Shown here: positions 1 through 9,000 of the stretch, piece after piece
Layout of the letters: each line of letters opens with the position of its first letter
How positions within the stretch are numbered: position 1 is the stretch's first letter
Origin: Pseudomonas sp. SJZ074
GTDB taxonomy: Bacteria > Pseudomonadota > Gammaproteobacteria > Pseudomonadales > Pseudomonadaceae
Reading direction: 5' to 3'
Assembly: GCF_007828215.1 (NCBI RefSeq)
Contig: NZ_VIUE01000004.1
Coordinates: 62,001-126,000, forward strand
DNA length: 64,000 nucleotides
Notes under the pieces: generated by a model
Seen by the model: only the letters and a program-made list of their open reading frames with translations
Database searches by the model: none
Told to the model about the DNA's origin: nothing
Position numbers and translations under genes: made by a program

Positions 1-821
1 TTGAAGGTCAACAGAATCAGTACCAGCAACCACACCCGAGGGTTGAGGAACACCTCGCTCAAGCGGCTGGCCTTGCCCTGGTTGTCCGTTTGCAGATTGG
101 CTTTGAGCAGGCTTTTTTCCGCAACGGAGAGCCATTTAGCCTTATCGATGTTATCGGCCAGGCAGACAATCACCACGAAGGCCATGATGATCGAAGGGAT
201 GCCTTCGATCAGCAGCATCCATTGCCAGCCGGACAGCCCCTGCACCCCTTGCATGCTGCTCATCAGCCAACCGGAGAGTATCCCGCCCAGTGTCAGGCTG
301 ACCGGCAACGCCAACAGGAAGCCGGACATCACCCGGCTTTGCCGATGGGTCGGGAACCAGTAGTTGAGGTACAGGATCACGCCGGGAAAGAAGCCTGCTT
401 CGCAGACACCCAACAGAAAACGCAGCACGTAGAACATTGTGCTCGATTCGATATGGAAAAGGCCCGCCAGCGGCACCGTGTAGGCCACGGCCATGGAGAT
501 CAGCGCCCAACTGAGCATGATCCGGGCAATCCAGAACCGCGCGCCGAAGCGATGCAACAGCAGGTTGCTGGGCACTTCGAAGATGAAATAGCCCCAGAAA
601 AACATACTGGCGCCCAAGGCATACACGGTGTTGCTGAATTGCAGCTCGTTGAGCATGTCGAGCTTGGCGAAGCCGATGTTCACCCGGTCAAGATAAGCCG
701 CCATGTAGCACAGGAGCAGGACGGGAAGGATACGCCAGACGACTTTGCGGTAGGTCCGGTCTTCGAAATCGAGTTCACCGGTTTGCGCCTGGGCAGGTAA
801 ATGCTCGGAGACGGTTTGCAT
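1..821 (-). CDS. MFS sugar-acid:proton symporter, partial (3' end off window)
   Basis: About 273 codons are visible, from an ATG at 821 to the window edge. Translation gives a major facilitator of the anion:cation symporter type (phthalate/galactonate/glucarate permease-like). There is a soluble N-terminus, then a first membrane segment containing LLLCYMAAYLDRVNIGFAK, then WGYFIFEVPSNLLLHRFGAR, both typical of this family. About six membrane spans are seen before the central loop. The gene is on the same strand as the LysR gene 131 bp upstream and next to xylX/xylD, so uptake of xylonate or a related aldonate is likely, but substrate is inferred from context only. A palindromic LysR-type box lies at 935-947 in its upstream region. 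Confidence 0.85.
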   Translation of the reverse strand, partial: MQTVSEHLPAQAQTGELDFEDRTYRKVVWRILPVLLLCYMAAYLDRVNIGFAKLDMLNELQFSNTVYALGASMFFWGYFIFEVPSNLLLHRFGARFWIARIMLSWALISMAVAYTVPLAGLFHIESSTMFYVLRFLLGVCEAGFFPGVILYLNYWFPTHRQSRVMSGFLLALPVSLTLGGILSGWLMSSMQGVQGLSGWQWMLLIEGIPSIIMAFVVIVCLADNIDKAKWLSVAEKSLLKANLQTDNQGKASRLSEVFLNPRVWLLVLILLTF

Positions 822-931
822 GTGATAACCCCTGGGCACGTGGACATGCCTGATTGTTTTTATCGGATGGGAGCTGGGGCTCACTCTACGACCGTGAAAC
901 GATTCTTTCCCAATGGCATTTTCTGATTAAT

Positions 932-950
932 CGATAACGTTCCGTTATCG
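932..950. promoter_or_regulatory. LysR-type operator upstream of the MFS gene
   Basis: Two perfect 8-bp arms (CGATAACG / CGTTATCG) are separated by 3 nt. The core TAACGTTCCGTTA at 935-947 fits the LTTR T-N11-A rule. A near-identical core occurs at 1947-1959 in front of xylX, so the LysR protein encoded between the two sites is the likely ligand. Binding is inferred. Confidence 0.55.
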
Positions 951-952
951 CA

Positions 953-1924
953 TCAATGGTCGTTTCCCAGTGCTCCGACAGCAGGATCACCGCCCAGGCG
1001 AGCGTGGTCCTTGAGGATTTGTGCAAACTCCAGCGCCGCGCCCATCAACGGTTCGCCTCTGCGCGTGAGAATGCCGTAATCCTGGGGCACCAGGTGCAGC
1101 GGGGTGTCGAGGGTTATCAGTTGGCCGCTCTCGATCAATGGATCGACCATGGCATTGGGCAGCATCCCGATCATTGGGCCACGCTGCAGGACCTGAAGGA
1201 ATGTCTGCATGGAAATGGTGTCGATGGTGTTGCGTGGCATGCCTACCCCAGCCTCGGCGAAGGCCAGCTCCATACGCGCGCGAATGGGTGTACCGACCGG
1301 GTAGAGAATCCATGGCAGATCCACCAACTGCTGTAGGGAAGTCGGCCCGGTGCCGGCCAGGGGATGGCGGCTGTTGACCACAATGCAGAACGGTTCCGGG
1401 GCCAGGGGCTGGAAGTCGTAACGCTGCTGCTGGCTTTGATCGGTGAAACGGGCCACCGCCAGATCGAGCTTCTTCTCTTCGAGCATCTCCATCAGGTGGT
1501 TACTGGTCTGCTCCACCACCTCGATCGACAACAACGGCCAGCGCTCCTTGATCTGCAAAATCGCCTCGGGCAGGGCAACTGCCGTCGCGGCAAAAATACC
1601 GCCGACCTTGAGGTAGCCATGCCCTCCTTCGCGCAGGCTGCTGATCTGCTCGACGAACGAGCGCGCGTCATTCAAGGCGATCTGCGCATAGCGCAGCACA
1701 TGTTCGCCCAACGCCGTGGGCGGCATGCTGCGCGGTCGCCGCTCGAACAGCGCAAAGCCGAGCAGGCTCTCGATTTCCTTGAGCATCTTGCTGATGGCCG
1801 GCTGGCTGAGGTTCATTTGCTGGGCCGCCAGGTGCATGTTGCAAGTACGGCCCAAGGTATCGATCAGCAGCAGATGACGGAATTTCAACCAGCCGCAGAA
1901 GCTGGAAAAGGATACATCTGACAT
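953..1924 (-). CDS. LysR-family regulator of the xylonate locus
   Basis: 323 aa. The N-terminal winged HTH (about residues 15-75, with LAAQQMNLSQPAISKMLKEI) is followed by a LysR substrate-binding domain (about 100-300), at normal family length. It resembles the GbpR/PcaQ-like branch in which the HTH follows a short N-terminal extension. The start at 1924 has a good ribosome site (GAGGAGA). It is transcribed divergently from xylX-xylD, and the MFS gene follows downstream on the same strand. The paired TAAC-N5-GTTA boxes at 935-947 and 1947-1959 suggest control of transporter, enzymes and itself. The effector is probably a sugar acid or its keto-deoxy product (inference). Confidence 0.88.
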   Translation of the reverse strand: MSDVSFSSFCGWLKFRHLLLIDTLGRTCNMHLAAQQMNLSQPAISKMLKEIESLLGFALFERRPRSMPPTALGEHVLRYAQIALNDARSFVEQISSLREGGHGYLKVGGIFAATAVALPEAILQIKERWPLLSIEVVEQTSNHLMEMLEEKKLDLAVARFTDQSQQQRYDFQPLAPEPFCIVVNSRHPLAGTGPTSLQQLVDLPWILYPVGTPIRARMELAFAEAGVGMPRNTIDTISMQTFLQVLQRGPMIGMLPNAMVDPLIESGQLITLDTPLHLVPQDYGILTRRGEPLMGAALEFAQILKDHARLGGDPAVGALGNDH

Positions 1925-1946
1925 GGAGATCTCCTCGAGCCTGCAA

Positions 1947-1959
1947 TAACCGTTCGTTA
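1947..1959. promoter_or_regulatory. LysR-type operator in the divergent lysR/xylX promoter
   Basis: TAACCGTTCGTTA is a T-N11-A palindrome (TAAC-N5-GTTA) midway between the LysR start (1924) and the xylX start (2040). It matches the site at 935-947. Confidence 0.55.
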
Positions 1960-2039
1960 TCGATTACTGAATATATCTCATTGGAGTTTATCGTCCGCCG
2001 CCCCTAGCGTGAAAGCATCACGGACCAGGAAGAACTGTC

Positions 2040-3221
2040 ATGTCGCTACTGCTTACGCCCGAGAATACATTGCCGGCCGACGGCCTGGCCGGAACCCTGA
2101 TTGGCCGTGCCTGGGTGCCCGGGCGGATCGCCGGCCCCTCGCCGATCGTGTTGCGCAATGACGGCGTATTCGATCTGTCGGAGCATTTTGCGACCTTGAG
2201 CGATCTGCTGGAAACAGAATCGCCATTGGCCGCCGTGAGGCAAACGCCGGGCACCTTCATCGCCAGCGTCGAAGCCCTGCTCGCCAACACGGGGCCCGAG
2301 GCCGATCTTTCCAGGCCTTCGTTGTTGCCACCGCTGGATCTGCAAGTGATCAAGGCCGCCGGCGTGACCTTCGCCGCCAGCATGATCGAGCGGGTGATCG
2401 AGGAACAAGCCGGCGGTGATCCGGTAAAAGCCGACGCCGTGCGAGCCACTGTACGCAGTGTGATCGGCGACAACCTGCGCTCGGTGGTACCGGGCTCCGA
2501 ACAGGCCATGCGCCTGAAAGCCCTGCTGATCGAGCAAGGCATGTGGTCGCAATATCTGGAAGTGGGCATCGGCCCAGACGCGGAAATCTTCACCAAGGCC
2601 CCGGTACTCGCCGCCGTGGGTAGCGGCAGTTGCATCGGTATCCACCCCGGTTCCCAATGGAACAATCCCGAGCCCGAAGTGGTGCTGGCGGTGAACAGCC
2701 GTGGCCAGGTCCATGGCACCACCTTGGGCAACGATGTCAATCTGCGGGACTTCGAAGGACGCAGCGCATTGCTGCTGAGCAAGGCCAAGGACAACAATGC
2801 GTCCTGTGCCATCGGCCCTTTCATTCGCCTGTTCGATGAGCACTTCAGCCTGGACGATGTGCGCACCTGCGTGGTCGACCTGGAAGTCCTGGGCGAGGAC
2901 GGTTATCGGATGCGGGGATCGAGCTCCATGAGCCAGATCAGCCGGGATCCGCTGGACCTGGCGGCCCAGACACTCAACGCCAATCACCAATACCCGGACG
3001 GGTTCCTGCTGTTCCTGGGTACCCTGTTTGCCCCGACCGAAGACCGAGACGCCGTCGGCAGCGGTTTCACCCATAAACCGGGTGACCGGGTCCGGATCAG
3101 CAGCCCATTGCTCGGCAGCCTGCACAACCGCGTGACCTACAGCTGTGAAGCCGCTCCCTGGACGTTTGGCTTGAGCGCCCTGTTGCGTAATCTCGCCGCG
3201 CGTGGATTGCTCGCACGCTGA
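2040..3221 (+). CDS. xylX: FAH-family 2-keto-3-deoxy-xylonate dehydratase (XylX-like)
   Basis: 393 aa, the length of XylX-type fumarylacetoacetate-hydrolase-fold dehydratases of the Weimberg pathway. These convert 2-keto-3-deoxy-D-xylonate to 2-oxoglutarate semialdehyde. The metal site of the FAH fold is visible: E211 and E213 in NPEPEVVLAV and D232 in GNDVNLRDFEG, followed by SKAKDNNASC. The start at 2040 has AGGAAGA upstream. xylD follows 48 bp downstream, which is the main reason for preferring this substrate over other FAH-family reactions (acylpyruvase, arabinonate branch). No semialdehyde dehydrogenase is in the window. It may lie beyond the left edge. Confidence 0.78.
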   Translation: MSLLLTPENTLPADGLAGTLIGRAWVPGRIAGPSPIVLRNDGVFDLSEHFATLSDLLETESPLAAVRQTPGTFIASVEALLANTGPEADLSRPSLLPPLDLQVIKAAGVTFAASMIERVIEEQAGGDPVKADAVRATVRSVIGDNLRSVVPGSEQAMRLKALLIEQGMWSQYLEVGIGPDAEIFTKAPVLAAVGSGSCIGIHPGSQWNNPEPEVVLAVNSRGQVHGTTLGNDVNLRDFEGRSALLLSKAKDNNASCAIGPFIRLFDEHFSLDDVRTCVVDLEVLGEDGYRMRGSSSMSQISRDPLDLAAQTLNANHQYPDGFLLFLGTLFAPTEDRDAVGSGFTHKPGDRVRISSPLLGSLHNRVTYSCEAAPWTFGLSALLRNLAARGLLAR

Positions 3222-3269
3222 CACCGATGCGGTTTGTCGATTCATCCAACAATAAGAGAGACAAGAATC

Positions 3270-5054
3270 ATGAGTGACACGCCCAAACGCCGCCTGCGCA
3301 GCGAACAGTGGTTCAACGACCCGGCACACGCGGACATGACGGCCTTGTACGTCGAGCGCTACATGAATTACGGGATGACCCGCGAAGAGCTGCAATCGGG
3401 ACGCCCGATCATCGGTATCGCCCAGACCGGCAGCGACCTGACACCCTGCAACCGTCATCATCTGGAGCTGGCGCAACGGGTCAAGGCCGGTATTCGCGAT
3501 GCGGGCGGCATTCCCATGGAGTTCCCGGTGCATCCAATTGCCGAGCAATCGCGTCGGCCCACCGCAGCGCTGGACCGCAACCTGGCCTATCTGGGGCTGG
3601 TGGAAATCCTCCACGGGTATCCCTTGGACGGCGTGGTGCTCACCACCGGTTGCGACAAGACGACCCCGGCCTGCCTGATGGCGGCCGCAACCACCGACCT
3701 GCCGGCTATCGTCTTGTCCGGCGGGCCGATGCTCGACGGTCACTACAAGGGCGATCTGATCGGCTCGGGCACCGTACTCTGGCACGCACGCAATCTGATG
3801 GCCGCCGGCGAAATCGACTACGAAGGCTTCATGGAAATGACCACCGCGGCGTCGCCTTCGGTGGGCCACTGCAACACCATGGGCACTGCCTTGTCGATGA
3901 ATGCCCTGGCCGAAGCTCTGGGCATGTCGCTGCCGGGCTGCGCGAGTATCCCGGCGCCCTACCGCGAGCGCGGGCAAATGGCCTATGCCACGGGCAAGCG
4001 CATCTGCGAATTGGTCCGACAAGACATTCGTCCCTCGCAGATCATGACCCGCCAGGCTTTCGAAAATGCCATTGCCGTCGCTTCGGCATTGGGCGCTTCG
4101 AGCAACTGCCCGCCGCACCTGATAGCCATTGCCCGGCACATGGGTATCGAATTGAGCCTGGATGATTGGCAACGGATTGGCGAAGACGTGCCGCTGTTGG
4201 TCAACTGCATGCCGGCGGGAAAGTACCTGGGCGAAGGCTTCCACCGAGCTGGAGGTGTGCCCTCAGTCATGCATGAACTGCAAAAAGCCGGGCGCCTGCA
4301 CGCAGACTGTGCCACGGTCAGCGGCCGAACCATCGGCGAGATAGTGAGCAGCAGCCGGACCAGCGACGTCGACGTCATCCATCCCTTCGACACGCCCCTC
4401 AAGCATCGCGCCGGATTCATTGTGCTCAGTGGCAACTTTTTCGACAGTGCGATCATGAAAATGTCGGTGGTAGGCGAGGCCTTCCGCAAGACCTACCTGT
4501 CCGAACCCGGCGCCGAGAACAGTTTCGAAGCCCGGGCCATCGTGTTCGAGGGCCCGGAGGACTATCACGCACGCATCGACGACCCGGCACTGGACATCGA
4601 CGAGCGCTGTATCCTCGTCGTTCGCGGCGTCGGCACCGTCGGCTATCCCGGCAGCGCCGAAGTGGTGAACATGGCCCCGCCGGCGGCCCTGATCAAACGC
4701 GGCATCGACTCGCTGCCGTGCCTGGGCGACGGACGCCAGAGCGGCACCTCCGCGAGCCCGTCGATCCTCAATATGTCCCCGGAAGCCGCCGTAGGCGGTG
4801 GCCTGGCATTGCTCAAGACCAATGATCGCCTGAAAGTGGACTTGAACACCCGTACCGTCAACCTGCTGATAGACGAGGCGGAGATGGAGCGACGCCGACT
4901 CGAATGGGTGCCGCAAATGCCTCCTTCGCAGACACCTTGGCAGGAACTCTACCGGCAACTGGTTGGGCAACTTTCCACGGGAGGCTGCCTGGAACCCGCC
5001 ACCTTGCATCTGCGGGTGATTGCCCGTAGCGGTGAGCCACGGCACTCGCATTGA
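3270..5054 (+). CDS. xylD: D-xylonate dehydratase (IlvD/Edd family)
   Basis: 594 aa from the ATG at 3270, preceded by a purine-rich AAGAGAGACAAG. A TTG 36 bp upstream is in frame but has no support. The enzyme dehydrates D-xylonate to 2-keto-3-deoxy-D-xylonate using an Fe-S cluster. The three cluster cysteines fall at C60 (DLTPCN), C128 (TGCDKTTP) and C201 (GHCNTMG), the same positions I recall for Caulobacter XylD. The N-terminal NYGMTREEL and GIAQTGSD blocks also follow that subgroup rather than the L-arabinonate dehydratase subgroup. The stop codon is 3 bp from the convergent wssI stop, leaving no room for a terminator between the two operons. Confidence 0.85.
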   Translation: MSDTPKRRLRSEQWFNDPAHADMTALYVERYMNYGMTREELQSGRPIIGIAQTGSDLTPCNRHHLELAQRVKAGIRDAGGIPMEFPVHPIAEQSRRPTAALDRNLAYLGLVEILHGYPLDGVVLTTGCDKTTPACLMAAATTDLPAIVLSGGPMLDGHYKGDLIGSGTVLWHARNLMAAGEIDYEGFMEMTTAASPSVGHCNTMGTALSMNALAEALGMSLPGCASIPAPYRERGQMAYATGKRICELVRQDIRPSQIMTRQAFENAIAVASALGASSNCPPHLIAIARHMGIELSLDDWQRIGEDVPLLVNCMPAGKYLGEGFHRAGGVPSVMHELQKAGRLHADCATVSGRTIGEIVSSSRTSDVDVIHPFDTPLKHRAGFIVLSGNFFDSAIMKMSVVGEAFRKTYLSEPGAENSFEARAIVFEGPEDYHARIDDPALDIDERCILVVRGVGTVGYPGSAEVVNMAPPAALIKRGIDSLPCLGDGRQSGTSASPSILNMSPEAAVGGGLALLKTNDRLKVDLNTRTVNLLIDEAEMERRRLEWVPQMPPSQTPWQELYRQLVGQLSTGGCLEPATLHLRVIARSGEPRHSH

Positions 5055-5057
5055 AAC

Positions 5058-6218
5058 TCACTCCTTCCCGCTCAACATCCCGATCACTTCATACGGCGTC
5101 TGCAGGTCACGCTCGGGAATCTCCCAGATCAGCAACTTGGGGGGCGTCTCCCGAAAAGCCGGGTTGCTGAAGTACTGGTTGGCACCGCCGGAAAACTCGC
5201 CACCGTCCTTGGCGAAACTGCCGACCGGGGCCTCCAGTGCCAATTCGAGGAAACCCACGAAGTTGGAGTTGCGCGAGAACGAGGTGCCGATCAACGCTAC
5301 GTTGGGCAGGCCTTCATCGCCAAACAGATCATCGAGGTTGTCGCCGCCGTCCTCGGCAGCTCGCGGCTGCTCGCTGACTTGGGTGGCCGCGACGGTTTCC
5401 GGCGTGGGTTGCCAGCTCAGCGGCAGCCAGTCGATGCCGGCCAGGTGCACGAGGTCACCTGCACGCAAGGCCGCTGCGTTGGAGTGGGTTACAAAGGTTT
5501 TTTGTGGCGTAGCACGAATGCCCATTGCCTGTACCTGTTGCGCAATCGCCCGTGCCGCCGCGTTGGCGCCGGTCTCGCTCCAGTGTGTATCGGTACGCAG
5601 GTAAGCCGATGCACCCAACGGCTGCAACGTGGGTGCAAGGTTCAGCGCCGGTACCCCCGCCTGGCTCAGTGTCGCGGTCCACTCCTCCGCCCGCCGGGCC
5701 AGTTCGGCCGGGCGATCCAGGCCACACAATTGCTCGGCGGCGATGCGGCTCTTGTCCGGCACCACCGCCACCAGCAATTGAATGCCGCGCTGGCTCAGGC
5801 GCCGTTGGACGTCGATCACTGCCTTCGCCTTGGTCTCGGCGTTGGCCCGGGCGTGGTGGTTGATGCGCATTTCATCGGTCAGGAACAGCCAGCCCTGACA
5901 GCCCGGACGCACCCGTGGCCCGGTGTCATGGAACAGCAGCCAACTGGCGCCACGCTCCAGATTGGCGGCCTGTTCGGGAAACCAGGCGTTGGACAGCTGC
6001 TTGGCGATACGGTGGGTGACGTCTCCATGCATTACCGCATCGCGGGTCAGGTTGGTCGGCAGCATTTGCACCTTGCCGCTGAACAACAGCCAGCCGCAGG
6101 AAATCAAGCCGACACCGAGCAAGCCGATCAGTGTGTAGCCGGAGACTTTGCTGGTTCGGGTAACCAGGTCGCTGGGGGGTGGCGGAGCGCTCGGCGCAGA
6201 CTTCTTTGACGTCGTCAT
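5058..6218 (-). CDS. wssI: Cellulose O-acetyltransferase component WssI (AlgJ-like)
   Basis: 386 aa. There is an N-terminal membrane anchor (about 25-47) and then a periplasmic SGNH-like AlgJ/AlgX-N domain. The catalytic set of AlgJ is visible: D210 and H212 in DTHWSE, and S313 in GTSFSRNSNF. It is expected to pass acetyl groups delivered by the MBOAT protein WssH to cellulose in the periplasm. The start overlaps the wssH stop as TGATG, implying translational coupling. It is the last gene of the operon. The following gene in SBW25, wssJ (a second MinD-like protein), is missing here because the convergent xylD stop follows after 3 bp. Confidence 0.87.
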   Translation of the reverse strand: MTTSKKSAPSAPPPPSDLVTRTSKVSGYTLIGLLGVGLISCGWLLFSGKVQMLPTNLTRDAVMHGDVTHRIAKQLSNAWFPEQAANLERGASWLLFHDTGPRVRPGCQGWLFLTDEMRINHHARANAETKAKAVIDVQRRLSQRGIQLLVAVVPDKSRIAAEQLCGLDRPAELARRAEEWTATLSQAGVPALNLAPTLQPLGASAYLRTDTHWSETGANAAARAIAQQVQAMGIRATPQKTFVTHSNAAALRAGDLVHLAGIDWLPLSWQPTPETVAATQVSEQPRAAEDGGDNLDDLFGDEGLPNVALIGTSFSRNSNFVGFLELALEAPVGSFAKDGGEFSGGANQYFSNPAFRETPPKLLIWEIPERDLQTPYEVIGMLSGKE

Positions 6219-7633
6219 CAGAACTGAAAGTACAGAAAAGGCACTGCTTCACGGCTGGCGATCAGAGCGAACGACAGCAGGAAACCGGCCACGGGCCAAA
6301 GGGCGACAGCCAATGCGAACCACGCATTGCCCGCCAGTCGTCTTTCACAGCGTACCTGCCAGATGGGCAGGATTACGCACGTCACCCCCAGCAGCGCCGC
6401 CAGGCCATGCACCGGGCGTAACGTCACCGCCAGCGCGTCGCCAAGGGCAAACCCGTGCAGGCCGAACTGCCCGGCGTACAGGGTCATGGCCGAGTGGAAG
6501 TCCGGAGCGCGGAACAGTGTCCAGGCCAGGCAAACGAACAACAGCGTCAACACATGAGACAGCGCACGCGGGACGCCAGGCAGGCTTGAGCGCGACCAGG
6601 CCCGGTCGACACACAACGCCACGCCATGGGCCGAACCCCACAGCAAGTAGTTCCAGCTATCACCGCCGTGCCACAGCCCGGCGATGGCCATGGTCAGGAA
6701 CAGGTTGCGATAGGTTTTCCAGACGCCATGACGGTTACCGCCCAGGCCGATGTACAGGTAATCGCGCAGCCAGCTGGACAGCGACAAGTGCCAGCGCCGC
6801 CAGAAGTCCTGGATGCTGCTGGCCAGGTACGGTCGGTTGAAGTTTTCCGGGAAATGAAACCCCAGCATCAGCCCCAGGCCGATCGCCATGGCACTGTACC
6901 CGGCGAAATCGAAGAACAGCTGCAGCGAGTACGCCAGGCAACCGATCCAGGCGTCGACGAAGGAAGGGTTTTCCAGATGGAAGGCCACGTCCACCAACGG
7001 CGACAGGGTGTCGGCCACCAATACCTTCATGCACATGCCGACCATGAAGCGACGGGCACCGAGGGAGAAGTTCTGCCAGTTGAACCAGCGCTGCACCAGC
7101 TCGCGGCGGACCCAGTCATAACGAATGATCGGGCCGGCAATCGAGTGGCCGAACATGGAAATGTAGGTGGCGTAGTTGAGGAAACTGCGCTCCACCGGCA
7201 CCGTGTGGCGGTGCACATCCACCAGATACGAAATCGCCTGCAACACGATGAACGACAACCCGGCCGGCAACGCGACCTTCTGCCACTCAAGCGGCATAGC
7301 GCCGTAGTGGGTCATCAGCTCGCTCCATGTGCCGGCGAGAATGTTCGCGTACTTGTACCAGCACAGCACGGCGGTGTTGAACACGATCAACGCGACTAGC
7401 AGGCGCAGGCGCCCACGGGAGTCCTCGCGGGAACGGTCGACCAGCAGGCCACCGACCCAGGCGACGATGGTCAGTACGACATGCAACGAAAGGAACAGCG
7501 GGCTCAGCCAGCCGTAGAACAACCAACTGCCTGCCAGCAGCACCCCGTTGCGCCAGCCGTGGGGGACCAGGGCGTAGATCAACAGGAAGGCAGGCAGGAA
7601 CAGCGTCAGGAACTCGAGCGAAGCGAAAACCAT
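6218..7633 (-). CDS. wssH: MBOAT acyltransferase WssH (AlgI-like)
   Basis: 471 aa polytopic inner-membrane protein with about a dozen hydrophobic segments, the size of AlgI. It should move acetyl groups across the inner membrane for cellulose acetylation. The MBOAT landmarks are present: WRRWHLSLSSWLRDY (H282) and AIAGLWHGG, whose H322 coincides with the essential histidine number of P. aeruginosa AlgI as I recall it. It lies 18 bp after wssG and is coupled to wssI. Confidence 0.9.
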   Translation of the reverse strand: MVFASLEFLTLFLPAFLLIYALVPHGWRNGVLLAGSWLFYGWLSPLFLSLHVVLTIVAWVGGLLVDRSREDSRGRLRLLVALIVFNTAVLCWYKYANILAGTWSELMTHYGAMPLEWQKVALPAGLSFIVLQAISYLVDVHRHTVPVERSFLNYATYISMFGHSIAGPIIRYDWVRRELVQRWFNWQNFSLGARRFMVGMCMKVLVADTLSPLVDVAFHLENPSFVDAWIGCLAYSLQLFFDFAGYSAMAIGLGLMLGFHFPENFNRPYLASSIQDFWRRWHLSLSSWLRDYLYIGLGGNRHGVWKTYRNLFLTMAIAGLWHGGDSWNYLLWGSAHGVALCVDRAWSRSSLPGVPRALSHVLTLLFVCLAWTLFRAPDFHSAMTLYAGQFGLHGFALGDALAVTLRPVHGLAALLGVTCVILPIWQVRCERRLAGNAWFALAVALWPVAGFLLSFALIASREAVPFLYFQF

Positions 7634-7651
7634 GGCGACAGCGCAATCCGA

Positions 7652-8320
7652 TCAGTGGGACAACGTGTCCGTGGCGGCCAGGAGTCGAGGTCCGGTGGCG
7701 GTCGGCAGCAGCAATACACTGTAGCGCTCGCCTGCCTTCAGTTCACCCAGATCCAGTGCAGGGCCGACATTGGCATTGGCGCAGACCAGTTGCACCGAGA
7801 GCTTCACCGGGTTGATCGAGCGACGTTGCAGGTTGCCTTCGGTCACGCCTTTGAACAGATCGGCCGTGCGACCTGCGGGGCGCAGGCTGGCATCGACGCA
7901 GCTGCTGTCCAGATTGAAGAAGCCCAGCGAGGCCTTGAGGCCGTTGAAGTCGTCCGGGATGTCATGCACGGTCACTTGCCTGAGCCCCTTGCCGTCCGGA
8001 AGCGCGACCACGGTGGTGAATTCGCCGGGCTCGGCTTTTACTTCCAGCGCCAGGCGCTGCTGGCCGCTGACCAGGGTGCCCTTGATGGCACTGCTGGCCG
8101 TGACCGGGAAAAACAGCGAAGCCGGCTGCGCCGCGTCCAGCTTCAGCGGCGGTTGGCCTTCCTGGGCAATAACCTGCATCGGCTCGGCGCTGCCGTTGAC
8201 GAAGCGAATGAACGCAGCATCTTCGGCGGGACCGGTCGGGTACAGCGGGATGTCCGCCGCCGCCACGTTCAAGCTCGATAGCAACAGCGCTGCCGCACTC
8301 AGGACCTTGGCGTTGGTCAT
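7652..8320 (-). CDS. wssG: AlgF-like periplasmic acetylation protein WssG
   Basis: 222 aa with a Sec signal peptide (about 1-22, ending SLNVAAA), followed by a beta-rich AlgF-like domain beginning DIPLYPTGPAEDAAFIRFVN. AlgF takes part in O-acetylation of alginate; WssG has the corresponding position in the cellulose system. No catalytic residues are evident, consistent with an accessory or adaptor role. Its ATG overlaps the wssF stop (ATGA). Confidence 0.85.
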   Translation of the reverse strand: MTNAKVLSAAALLLSSLNVAAADIPLYPTGPAEDAAFIRFVNGSAEPMQVIAQEGQPPLKLDAAQPASLFFPVTASSAIKGTLVSGQQRLALEVKAEPGEFTTVVALPDGKGLRQVTVHDIPDDFNGLKASLGFFNLDSSCVDASLRPAGRTADLFKGVTEGNLQRRSINPVKLSVQLVCANANVGPALDLGELKAGERYSVLLLPTATGPRLLAATDTLSH

Positions 8321-8985
8321 TTTTTCGCCCCTTTGCTGCTCAGCGCTTCAGGCGGCAGCTTGCCCAGTGCATTGCCGATCGCCGTGCCCCAGGCCTTGTA
8401 ACCCGCCACGGTGAAATGCTGACCGTCCGTGGTGACCCATTGGCCCGGCTTGGAGAAGGTCAGCGAATCGATATAGGTGCAAGGCGCGACGTTGCTGGCC
8501 AGAAATTGCGACATCAACTGGGTACGCGGATCGTTCTTCTGGTACATACCCCCCGCCTTGCCCCACGCCGGGCCGACCCAGGCACATTTGGTGCCGGTGG
8601 CAGCGATGGCCTTGGTCAGGCTGGTCACGCTCTGCCAGGCCCAGGCCTTGGGAAATGCCGGTTTGTCGTAGGACGCCATGGTGTCGCCGATGACCAGTAC
8701 TACCAGGTCGGGCTTGTCCCTGGCGATCAGCTCGGCGATAGGCGTTGTAGTCGCGTCACGGCCCTTGATCTCGATCTTGGCGGTGCCCTTTTGCTCGGCG
8801 CCACAATCGACTTTCTTGCTGATCAACCAGTCGCCGGCGCTGGCGCCACAGGCGCCGATGGAGTGAACGATCGCTCCCTGGCGGGTGAGATCGGCGTTGA
8901 GCGGTTCCATCAGGTGGTCCGCAAGGCTCATATGGCTTTCGCCGAGCACCAGAAGGGTCAGGCCGGCAAGGGCAGAGGCTGGCAT
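8317..8985 (-). CDS. wssF: SGNH-hydrolase-like acetylation protein WssF
   Basis: 222 aa with an N-terminal hydrophobic export signal (about 1-16) running directly into an SGNH block I motif LGESHMS (S17). The C-terminal TTDGQHFTVAGY supplies D187 and H190 of the triad. This fits an AlgX-N/WssF-type esterase or acetyltransferase acting on cellulose in the periplasm. The start at 8985 has GGAGATAC upstream, 15 bp after the wssE stop. Because the putative nucleophile is so close to the N-terminus, the length of the signal and the exact start should be treated as provisional. Confidence 0.82.
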   Translation of the reverse strand: MPASALAGLTLLVLGESHMSLADHLMEPLNADLTRQGAIVHSIGACGASAGDWLISKKVDCGAEQKGTAKIEIKGRDATTTPIAELIARDKPDLVVLVIGDTMASYDKPAFPKAWAWQSVTSLTKAIAATGTKCAWVGPAWGKAGGMYQKNDPRTQLMSQFLASNVAPCTYIDSLTFSKPGQWVTTDGQHFTVAGYKAWGTAIGNALGKLPPEALSSKGAKK

Positions 8986-9000
8986 AGGTATCTCCGGGAA

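Noticed and set aside
2046..4244. Very long open frame on the minus strand opposite xylX/xylD
   Set aside because: It is a high-GC shadow frame: the plus strand holds two full enzymes with conserved residues, while this translation is His/Gly/Gln-rich and matches no fold.
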